Source: Centroberyx gerrardi
Taxonomy: Eukaryota; Chordata; Actinopteri; Beryciformes; Berycidae
Direction: 5' to 3'
DNA length: 64,000 bases
Assembly (NCBI RefSeq): GCF_048128805.1
Contig: NC_136004.1
Coordinates: 24,639,284 to 24,703,283 of the forward strand
The position numbers and the translations under genes are program-made. Below, in pieces: positions 55,260-64,000 of the stretch. The notes beneath the pieces were generated by a model. That model was not told where the DNA came from, searched no databases, and was given only the letters and a program-made list of their open reading frames with translations. The number at the start of each line of letters is the position of its first letter. Position 1 is the stretch's first letter.

Positions 55260-56285
55260 AGAGGAACGAGGAGGAGAGGACAGGACAGGAGAGGAGAGGA
55301 AAGGAGAGACGAGACGAAGGGAGACGAGAGAGTGTAAGAATGGATCAGATGGGGAAAGGAGGGAGAGAGGAGATGAGCTTTTTTTCATGGCTGTCTGAAC
55401 AGAGAAAAATCAGATTCCATGTGGTTTCTCCATGTTTAGACAGCCAGGGAAAAGATCAGCTCTTTGCCACAAAGCTTTAAAGATTTTCAGTTTTAAAAAA
55501 AGATCTTTTGTGCCTGTATAAATCCAGCCAAAAACGAGAATATGAGCATGTTGTAATAGGCATACCCAAACTACTGATTCTGTCTAGGTTTGACCTAAGT
55601 TTGACCTTTGCCATGTTTGATAGAGATCATACGCCTGTATGTTATTTTGGAGTGGATGGAGTAGTAACAAAAATTGTGAAAAGGAAATGTTTCCTTCCAA
55701 TCTTTCACGAGATCTGCTGTAAGAAAATGGTACTTTCCTGTATAGCAGCAAGAATGTTAGTTGCCTCAGTTTACAAGGTGTATTTATGTGGAAAATTAGT
55801 GGAAAATAACTCCCATTTATCATAGACCTATTGTGTGGATTACATATTTTATTAGTCACTTTTGCAAATACACCAATCAGAAATAGGATCTGTCATTAGT
55901 GCTTCAACTAATATTGAAGATAGTTTCAGTCCATACAATAGCTTGTATGTGATAAGAATTCACTGGACTGATGTTTGTTTTTTGACACTTTCCAATATGA
56001 TATTGTGTAGAAACGACACTGTACTTTCCCATATAAAACAGTGAGCCACATACCTGTTTGCCCCTAAGTGCCTTGTTTACCCAACACAGACAAGACAACC
56101 ACTCAGGTTTATCTTCTTTTAGATGTAAATATGATCCAAGTTGTGCTACTGGAAAAACAAACTTGTTGATCTTGAGAGTGATTTTTTGGAGTTTAATATG
56201 TTCTTTTCTATGTTGTTTCTTCTCAAGAGAAATTGAAATTGTATTTATGGTAAATTTCAATAAACAATTATAGTTGTTTAATGAA
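55260..56285 (+). other. gna14: gna14 3' UTR
   Basis: From the stop codon to just past the AATAAA at 56259. It opens with about 75 nt of pure GA-rich sequence, then carries a repeat relic (55390-55532), then AT-rich sequence. The end is inferred from the poly(A) signal and the GT-rich stretch that follows it. Confidence 0.6.
56259..56264 (+). promoter_or_regulatory. gna14: Candidate poly(A) signal for gna14
   Basis: Perfect AATAAA about 1 kb after the stop, followed 25-40 nt later by a GT-rich stretch (GTGCTTTCGCGTGTTTG) suited to the downstream element. Confidence 0.65.
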
Positions 56286-56412
56286 AAGTGCTTTCGCGTG
56301 TTTGAGATTTTCTGAGGTAAAACAGAGAAAACAAGGGAGACAAAGATTCTCTAAGAAACCTATAGAGACAGAAAGCTCTGTGACAAAACATGCTTATTTG
56401 AAACAAAGATAT

Positions 56413-56418
56413 TTTATT
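56413..56418 (-). promoter_or_regulatory. vps13a: Candidate poly(A) signal for vps13a
   Basis: AATAAA on the minus strand, about 1.45 kb after the vps13a stop codon. It lies some 150 bp from the gna14 signal on the other strand. Confidence 0.5.
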
Positions 56419-57579
56419 TTTCTGAAAATGGCAAAATAATTCAAGCCACTGCAGTGATCATGTTGCTTCCCGAAAAGATAAATGACAAACAATAAAGGCA
56501 ACAGAAACATTTAGCTACATTAATTGCAATGCACCCAAAACCAAAAGCAAACCTTTAAAATAAGTCAGAGTAAATAGCAGCTGATGATAATAATAATTGC
56601 ATTAGTTTTTTTTTTTTAAATATACTTTTCTCTGCATAACTCTTTGTCATAGTTGGCATTACATACCAGCGGTATAAAAACATAAAAATCACAAAATTAC
56701 AATCTGCAATGCCATAATACAGACTACTGTGTGGGGATTGATATATACACATATGGTATTATCTTAGATCAATATACAGCAGATTGATACATGTCAGTAC
56801 AGTATAAAAATAGCATGCGTCTCTAAATCACACACTGAACAGTCTTAATCTTGCAGAAACGTATAGAAAAACTTTAGGGAAGTAAAATGAAACAGGGGTT
56901 TTGGGGACAGTAGATCTTGCACTATGCATATTATAAAGCCATACTCAAACCTTTTAATTAGTAAGACATTTTCCCTTTTATATAACCCAGTAAAATAAAC
57001 TAGTGTAAAACACATTAAGGTTATCAACAGTGCTACAACAAACATGGTTGATTAGCCGTTATTCAAGCTGTGTTTTCTGCCACGTCTCACTAGCTGCATC
57101 TCTCAATGCTAATTGAATACAAAATGACAGACAGACTAGTTTCTACAGTCAAACACAATTTGAAATATGTTCAAATAATTGAAATTAGTGACTTAATGTG
57201 TGCTTGACTGAACATGGCTAGTAGAACAACTGCAAAGGAAAAGCCTAGGAAGTTTAAAATGCACCAACTGCACCAGCATTCGGCACTGACGCAGATACTG
57301 AGAGGATGTGTTCTTTAACTCAGACTTGGGTTAGTTTTCTACAATGTCAAGTTGTAAAAGAAATCAGAAAAAGACATAAACAATCATCTGTGTTTGAAAA
57401 CATGTGAGAAAAAGGACAAGAAGTGCAATCAGAGCATGAGGACACTAAGTTTGGTTCAATGCATTCTAAGATGTATGTAAGTCACCAGTCGATGAGAACA
57501 CCTTGATTAAACATTTATAGCACTGCTATAAGCATGCACACACATAACTACTCACTCACTCTGTCCCTCACTCCCTAAC

Positions 57580-57581
57580 AC

Positions 57582-57613
<32 letters not shown>
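57580..57613. repeat. (CA)n microsatellite
   Basis: About 16 CA units with one CG interruption, in the vps13a 3' UTR. Confidence 0.9.
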
Positions 57614-57724
57614 CCATACACACATACTAACAGACTGACTGTTAGTACAACATTGTTTGTACCACTAGTCATAAATGGAGGTAAACAAAACTAGCATGCA
57701 GTAAAAGAACAAAGGCACTGGCAC

Positions 57725-57725
<1 letters not shown>

Positions 57726-57781
<56 letters not shown>

Positions 57782-57827
57782 GTGTGAGAGAGTGAGAATG
57801 TGAGTGTGAGTGTGAGTGTGAGTGTGT
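57726..57827. repeat. (TG)n followed by (GTGTGA)n
   Basis: About 29 TG units, then GTGTGA/GAGTGT hexamers. Just downstream of the vps13a stop codon on the minus strand. Confidence 0.9.
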
Positions 57828-57871
57828 TGCTGTGCGTTTAGTTTTTATCATTTCTTGGTGCTGGTTTCTTG

Positions 57872-57922
57872 TCAGTATTTGTGTAAACTCTCCCTTGCGT
57901 CCTCCAGCTTGGTAAGAACCCA
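57872..57922 (-). CDS. vps13a: vps13a terminal coding exon
   Basis: WVLTKLEDARESLHKY and TGA. Acceptor CTTACAG|TG. WVLTKLEDARE corresponds to the human WILTKLQEARE, so the reading frame is right even though the final five residues differ. Confidence 0.92.
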   Translation of the reverse strand, partial: WVLTKLEDARESLHKY

Positions 57923-60900
57923 CTGTAAGCAAATGAAAACACATATTAGCATATTGTACCACAATGATTAACTAACTCTAATTTAACTGTCCCTTGTTCT
58001 ATGAACTGGGGTAAGCAGCTTGGATGCACCAATCCCTGGCTTAAATGTTAGATGGAAGGGGATGAGTGAATAAATAATCAAGTGGGCACAAACAGATAAT
58101 ACATAGATATCAATCACAGACATGCAATTCTTCAACAAACTATTCATTAAAAATGAAATGCTGAATATATACATATATATATAAAAAAAATGAGTAGGTG
58201 AATTTGATACTACAAATAGACAGCTTACCTTGGCTATCTCAGGAGTTTTGAAGTTGATGATTTTCCCAAACTCTTTGGCGTGGAAGACTGACTTGACTCT
58301 TTCCTGCAAAACATAAAAACACAATGAGAATACCACCAACCAGAAGTCATGTATATTATTGCTGTAAACCACAACAGTCCAATCAACATTTATGAACATG
58401 AGGGAAGCTCAGTCAAAGCTGGAAACCTTGTGGTAGAATATGAGATATTGTTTCACCCCAAAGTCAACTTTTCAGGGATTACTAAAAAGCAGCTGTATTT
58501 ATAAACGGCTATCTGTGGATTTTTTATATTCTACAATGGATTTTGAATGGCCCTGACAGATCAAAGGGTGATTTAATAAGGGAAATTTAATAAAAAGGAG
58601 ATTATAAAATGTAGGAGATTATAAAATGGAGCTATGAGGTTTTAAGAGGTGACAGAAGTGTTGCCTGAATTCTGAAATTAAGTGATATTCCCCTTTAAGC
58701 TGCACTGACTGTGAATACTATGAATACACAGGGACAAACAGAGACAAATGGCTACCAGTGAATTTCCTGTGTGGGTGAGTCCGATCAAACAGAGACGTAA
58801 AGTACGGTAAGCTGATGCTTCTATGGCTGTGGCTAATGTATTCATTTGAATATTGACTGAACTGATCTTTAAGAGGAGGCATGGATAAGAGTGAATTTCT
58901 CTTCAACACAATTCATTCAGAATATGGCAGGAAGGTAATCACAACTGGCATCTTTAATTCTCCTGAACATGGTTCATGCTGACAGAAATCATCTCATTTC
59001 ACCTGCTGAATTGCAGTGTGGATTTGCTCTGAGTGGACCAAATAAAAAGCAACTGATGACCTGTTGTGCCAGAATGATTTCATCCAGTGTTTGTCAAAGA
59101 CTGGGTCAGGATGAGATTAAACTTGCTCTCCATGATATACTGAATGAAGTGGGTATCTGAAGCTACTTGCATTTGATACATGAACTTTAGATACCAACAC
59201 TTCTGGCCATACCAAGGCCTTTCCAAGTCTCTGCAATGTAGTAAGTTGAATCAAGCACTGTGACATTGTTGTGTAGCAGCTTATGTATATTTCTTCATAA
59301 AAAAATATTTTGCAAATGTTGGTCTCCAGACGAAAAGAATGACAGTTTCTGGTTTTCCTGTACCTTCGCCTCGATGCGAAGCCGCCGGTCCTCTACGATC
59401 ATCGGATCCTTGGTGAACTCATCGAACAGATACTGCCACTCACAGGTCAGCTGGCCAAACGTGCCTTTGGTCACAAAGAATATACCCCTGGAAAAAAAGA
59501 GAGCAGAAACAAAGATTATATTAAGCAAGGAAAATCCCCTCCGACGAGACCACAGATAAAGGAATATACGAGTGACACAGCAGAGATAAACTGTAGACAC
59601 ACTGTGCTTAGACAGGCTAACTGACAGAAAGAGAGGCAAATTCATATAGATCACATAAAACAGGGATAAGTGATGATCTCAATTGGTTGGGAAAAGACAA
59701 AAACTGTTTGGGTCGAAATGTTGTACTGTACTGAATAAAGTATTTAGAAAGGAGCTTTAATCCCCTTTTTGGAATCACTTTTCATGACTTTTCATCCAGC
59801 ACCTTGCCTAAATCTAGTTTGGATGTGCAAACCTCTACCACCCTTATTGTACTGGGCAGCTCCCAGGTGCGAATGAGTGTTAACTATGAATGTGAAGCAG
59901 GCCGCTGTGGAAAAAGAGCAATGCATTCTCAGCAAACTCTCTATGGATAAATCAAGGTTAAAAATACACAAACAATAAGAGAAAGAACATTCTACAGTGT
60001 GTGGCAGTAAAACAGCGATACCGAGTGTGTTTACATGCACACTGTTATCCTGTTACTGTTCAGGATACTCAACTAGCTTATTTACCTTTGTAGCTTTTGA
60101 GTAGGAGCACAGAAATATCATTTACAATAGCCCAGATAAGCTCTAGACCTGGTTAAGAAGAACTTGAAAAATATATCCGAGGCATCTATACACCTTATTC
60201 TGTAATTGTGGTCTGCATAGGTTCATTTTCTGTGACGATTTTCACAATATTTTCTTTAGTCACATATACATGGATGTTTGTGAACATGATTTGAAGACGA
60301 TATAAACTGCTTGTCTTAAATACAACCTTATATGAGCTGGATATGAGCAGAATACTGTGTGCTTATAAACGCACTCAGTCACGCAACAAACACACTCACC
60401 TCTTGGTAATCATAAGGAAGTCGGACTCATTGACCTTGGCATGGGCAAAGTATCTATACTTGGCAAAACGGCCATTCTCAATTTTCTGTAAGAAGAGAGA
60501 AAGAGAGCAACTGAATCATTTAAGACCCACAGGAGTCGAAAAATAGCCTCGACATTATACAGTACGTCTGAATTCAATTTAAATGGTGAATGTCTAGGTG
60601 TCAATGCTCTATTAGATAATGCCAATGTGCAAGAACTAGTGTGTTTTTCTTCTTCACAAATTAAAATGGAAATTTATACACATGCTATACAAATCATTTT
60701 CTATCCCATCATCCTCTGCAACACGAGTGGATACATACCTGTGCAACAACATACTCTACTAAAAACGGTCTTGACAAGTGTTCATGTATGTTGCCGAGGT
60801 GACAGGGAAAGGTGGGATGAATCAAAGACAATGCAAGGAAAAACTTTTTAATGTGGACATTTTATTGAGGACAAGAGGGCAGTGATAGGTGGCAGTGAAC

Positions 60901-63391
60901 GACTGACAGAGTGAAGAGAACAGACATTTATGAGAGAGGGAGAGATCAGAGAAGCCAAGAGGAGGAGGGGCAGAGCATCCCATCTGATGAATGCACACAT
61001 GCTGAGCTGCTGTTCCATTTTTCAGCCCAGTTCTATGAAATTCTATCCGACTTGGCTTTTCGACCTCTGCCAATTCATGGAAAGCTTATCAACAACAGGA
61101 AAGATCTGTTCTGTTGAGTGTATGAAGATGATGAAAGAAAAAAAGAAAGGCAAAAAAAAAGGGGGGGGGGGTGCTGGAGTTAAATAACAAATGAATGACA
61201 TATGGGTTTTTTTTCACAAAGACACACACAAATGTCAAGTCTAACACACATTTCAAGTTAATAAACAGCCAAAATTATAATTATACATAAAAACAAATCT
61301 CTGGCCGGGACAGAAATTAATTACTCAAAAGGCTTTTCTTTGGTTTGTTCAAATCTCCCATGAGAGCACTCGCAAATCGACAGACACCAGGCAGAACACA
61401 ACACCAGTATAGACTACTAGACGGACAAAGCATAAGCACGCTACGCTACGCTAGGGTTAGCACTTAGCAATTCACTCCTAGCTGCCTTCATCATCATCAT
61501 CCTCAGCCTCTGTGGCAGTTCTACTCCATTCAGTGAAGGCCAATCTCCTCTGTGGACATGACAAGAGAGAAGACAGAGCCGAGGTCAGAGCAGAGAGAGA
61601 GAGGAATAAAGCCTGTTTCTACCCGTTCATCTCTGGGCTACGTTCATCTACTCTAGTGGTTCTCAAGTGGTACAGAGAGGCACACTGCGATGTTGTGGAG
61701 TGACGTCGGCAATGATTTGAGATGTCAGTGTCAGGTCAACAGGTCTTTGGACAATTGTTTTTAAATAAACACCAAAATGATCCTTCAATATCGTCAAAAG
61801 ATAAATACAGCCCGAGGCCAAATAAGCCACAAAGGTTCAACTCAACAGCTACAGCAAGGGGATTGAGGGGAACATCTATGATGCTGATCCATAACGTTAA
61901 CGTTAAGGCTCACAGCTTCACAGAAGTCAATTTAAAACCTTTTCTAAGCTACAGTAAAATCTACAAGAACAAGCAACACGCTACTGACACACAGGCTCTC
62001 ATTCACACTCAACTTAATGTGCTAATCAACAATAAACTTGGCCAAGTCACTGCCATTATTACAGGCAGTTTTGCTATTGCCTGAAAGGACAATACTTGCA
62101 TCCAAATAATAGCACAATTTGCCAAAGCCAGATACACATCACAAGGCCCTACAACAATAATGTTTTTTGACTAGAAGTACAGGGCAAAAACAGAGAGGTT
62201 GTCACACAACTATTGCTCTGATGCAATAAAATACAACATTTTCACCAAGACAGGGTGACAACATCTGTATAATTAGTCTCAATAAATGTCAATTTCTGCT
62301 TTGGAACTGTGGGTGTCCCTGCACTTCTCTCTATTTTTGCCTTTGTGAGTGTTTACTTCCACCTCTCCTTGCAACAACAAATACAGCCATGGAAGTGGAT
62401 TAATCACTGAATGTTGAGTTGAATCACAAACTATTGAATCCATAAACATGAAAGGCCAATAAAACAGCTAAAATAGCTAAAAGGCTTAGCGATAATTAAC
62501 ATCAAGTAGACTGAAGGAAGGATGGTGTAGAAAATGCATTAGGGGTGTGGAGGAGAGGATATGAGGATGAAAAGAAAGTGTTCCTGGGAGAAACCAAAGT
62601 GGACACACACACAGACACACACACACACACAAATACACAAGGTAGACACACAACAGCAGCGGACCTGGGCAAATTTAAAGACGGTTTAAAATGTTTTTGT
62701 TTAAAGTGCATGAGGGACGCTTCATTTATCTCATTGTACAGCCTCAGAAATAGTAAAATCCCTTTCAAGCAAAGGTGAAATAGAGCCGTCCTGCTTTCAG
62801 TTAAGTGAAAACTGAAAACTGACTGAATATTCATACACATATTTGCCCAGGTCTTACTAGCAGAAGCCAGGCTGATGATGAGACTTTTGCCCTACCTGGA
62901 GCATCTGACTGCCGAGGCCCTCCCTCTCCTTATATGGTCGTATGACTCCGTCCTCGTGGATGAAGCGAGGAGGACGCAGAGATTCAATATCCTGCGAAGT
63001 CTCTGCCGCCCTGATGATGGGACGGGACGTACAAACACGTTACGCTGTGGGACGGTACTGTGCAAAAGTCTCAGGCACATGTACAAAAGATTCCGTAAAG
63101 CGAAGATGCTTTCAAAAATAATGAAATGAAAAGTTTCTAAATATCAAAAAAGTTACTATAAAGAGCAGTTTACTGACACACTAATGCAGAAAACAAATAA
63201 ACATCTAAGACAAAATTTATATTAAAAATGTAAGGTGCCTAAGACTTTTGCACAGTACTGTAGCTGTTTAGTACACACACATACTGTATACACACACACA
63301 CAAAAGCAGACTATACACTGTACACATGCATACACACTTACTGATGCGAGCACACAGTATGCCTACATGCACAAACACTCACATTCACACA

Positions 63392-63425
<34 letters not shown>

Positions 63426-63925
63426 CCCAAGGCACACCTTAAACAAAATGGCTCTTCTTTGCATATGGCTTTACACTTTGTTTTATATCTGGGGGCTACT
63501 AGCTACTGAGATGGGATGACATTTTGAACTTGAATGCTTTCTTGTACAAGTGCAACAGTATGCAATAAGTGATTATGTTCTTATTGTGTTATACAAGCCA
63601 TTTTGTATTATGTCTTGCTGTCCCATCCCCCCTGTGAGACCACCACACATCCAAATCAAATGTATGTTTTTTGATACAAATACAAACGTTATAGAGCCAC
63701 TGAGTGCAAACACACACACTGACAATTTGTATACAATGGCATGCACATTCGCACACATGTAACACACACATGAAAATGCATGTAAACCCTCACACACACA
63801 CCTCTTGATCCCTTGGAAAGTACTGCTGGCCATGTCTATGATGCCTCCTGTAGGTCTGGCTACTGCTCCAACCAGACCCTTCCCTACGCCCTTAAAGAAG
63901 CCAGCTGCTCCCTCCTTCTGGGCAC
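57872..63925 (-). CDS. vps13a: Vps13a, C-terminal six coding exons (partial gene)
   Basis: Minus-strand exons: 63925-63802, 63010-62896, 60485-60400, 59487-59364, 58303-58229, 57922-57872. They join in phase over 575 nt, giving the last 190 residues and TGA; the rest of this roughly 3,100-residue protein lies beyond the right edge. VPS13A is a bridge-like lipid-transfer protein at ER, mitochondrial, lipid-droplet and plasma-membrane contacts; loss of the human gene causes chorea-acanthocytosis. Seen here are the Gly/Ala-rich amphipathic segment (GAQKEGAAGFFKG...ARPTGGIIDMASS), an RPPRFIHEDGVIRPY linker, and the final PH-like domain (NGRFAKYRYF, LMITKRGIFFVTKG, CEWQY, EFGKIINFKTPE), which in mammals binds XK. 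The last residues (DARESLHKY) differ from the human end (AREPSPSL). The fit is firm because every junction restores the family sequence. Confidence 0.95.
58229..58303 (-). CDS. vps13a: vps13a exon, PH-like domain part 3
   Basis: 75 nt, ERVKSVFHAKEFGKIINFKT and PEIAK. Acceptor TTGCAG|GA, donor AAG|GTAAGC. Confidence 0.94.
58304..59363 (-). other. vps13a: vps13a intron before PH-like part 3
   Basis: AT-rich DNA with no recognised element. A 63-codon open frame at 58969-59160 on the + strand has no recognisable family. Confidence 0.5.
59364..59487 (-). CDS. vps13a: vps13a exon, PH-like domain part 2
   Basis: 124 nt, GIFFVTKGTFGQLTCEWQYL to RRLRIEAK. Acceptor TTCCAG|GG, donor AAG|GTACAG. Confidence 0.94.
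59488..60399 (-). other. vps13a: vps13a intron before PH-like part 2
   Basis: No repeat or exon recognised. Confidence 0.5.
60400..60485 (-). CDS. vps13a: vps13a exon, PH-like domain part 1
   Basis: 86 nt, KIENGRFAKYRYFAHAKVNE to LMITK plus two bases of R. Acceptor CTTACAG|AA, donor AG|GTGAGT. Confidence 0.94.
60486..62895 (-). other. vps13a: vps13a intron before PH-like part 1 (2.4 kb)
   Basis: Contains an A/G-rich run near 61130-61170, short (CATCAT)n at 61489-61502 and a short (CA)n near 62603-62632. Nothing coding was recognised. Confidence 0.5.
62896..63010 (-). CDS. vps13a: vps13a exon, linker before PH-like domain
   Basis: 115 nt, AAETSQDIESLRPPRFIHED then GVIRPYKEREGLGSQMLQ. Acceptor CATCAG|GG, donor CAG|GTAGGG. 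A mariner-like MITE ends about 42 nt upstream of this exon. Confidence 0.93.
63053..63260. mobile_element. Mariner-like MITE in a vps13a intron
   Basis: A 208-nt element whose ends read CGGTACTGTGCAAAAGTC and, inverted at the right edge, GACTTTTGCACAGTACTG; over 27 bases the arms differ at three positions. TA follows the right end, and the left TA has mutated to GA. The CAGTACTGTGCAAAAGTCTT terminus is characteristic of a widespread Tc1/mariner-derived MITE. No coding capacity. Confidence 0.8.
63391..63423. repeat. (CA)n microsatellite
   Basis: About 16 CA units in the same vps13a intron as the MITE. Confidence 0.95.
63802..63925 (-). CDS. vps13a: vps13a exon, amphipathic-helix region
   Basis: 124 nt beginning with two bases of a split Gly codon; GAQKEGAAGFFKGVGKGL, then ARPTGGIIDMASSTF and QGIKR. 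Acceptor TGCGCAG|GT. The donor AG|GTGTGTGTGTGAG is weak and lies inside a short (GT)n run. Confidence 0.93.
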
Positions 63926-64000
63926 CTGCGCAACAAACACACATCATCACATATCTTGAAAAAAAAATATGAAGATCTCTTGAATAAGAGCCTCTGTAGG

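Larger units (their letters stand above)
56395..57871 (-). other. vps13a: vps13a 3' UTR (inferred)
   Basis: From the vps13a stop to the candidate poly(A) signal. AT-rich, with (CA)n at 57580-57613 and (TG)n/(GTGTGA)n at 57726-57827. No coding content. Confidence 0.5.

Overview
The window is nuclear DNA of a ray-finned fish, probably a percomorph teleost. Every gene is split by GT-AG introns, the proteins are close to their vertebrate orthologues, and the non-coding DNA is rich in (CA)n/(TG)n microsatellites and in short DNA-transposon relics of the kind common in teleosts. The species cannot be named from the sequence. No operon, CRISPR array, tRNA or rRNA gene was seen.

Layout. (1) 1 to about 4.6 kb: no coding exon recognised; it probably holds the wdr31 3' untranslated region and perhaps the tail of a + strand gene that starts before the window. 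(2) 4.655-9.939 kb, minus strand: wdr31, nine coding exons, 361 codons, with a 5' non-coding exon and promoter near 11.06-11.4 kb. (3) 11.4-15.6 kb: repeat-bearing intergenic DNA. (4) 16.602-34.504 kb, plus strand: gnaq (G protein alpha-q), seven coding exons, 359 codons, with a GC-rich 5' region and a 3' UTR of about 2 kb. (5) 36.8-41.6 kb: intergenic. (6) 42.097-55.259 kb, plus strand: gna14, seven coding exons, 354 codons. (7) 57.872-63.925 kb, minus strand: the last six coding exons of vps13a, entering from the right edge.

I rebuilt all four genes exon by exon on both strands. In each, the exons join with no frameshift or stop. The exon lengths of gnaq and gna14 (185, 155, 129, 130, 154 and 191 nt after exon 1) are identical, so the two are tandem duplicates. 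gna14 and vps13a are convergent, with candidate poly(A) signals only about 150 bp apart. The order gnaq - gna14 - vps13a is also the mammalian one.

Functionally, gnaq and gna14 encode alpha subunits that couple heptahelical receptors to phospholipase C-beta. Vps13a is a bridge-like lipid-transfer protein at membrane contact sites. Wdr31 is a WD40 protein linked to cilia. They are neighbours by descent and do not form a pathway.

I did not find an undescribed biological system. The most notable observations are structural: a degenerate roughly 40-bp repeat carrying copies of a splice donor behind gna14 exon 3; a (TG)n tract in place of the polypyrimidine tract at that exon's acceptor; a hAT-type MITE with terminal inverted repeats and an 8-bp target duplication; a mariner-like MITE about 40 nt from a vps13a acceptor; LINE and hAT-like relics in wdr31 introns; and a myristoylation-type N-terminus on Wdr31.
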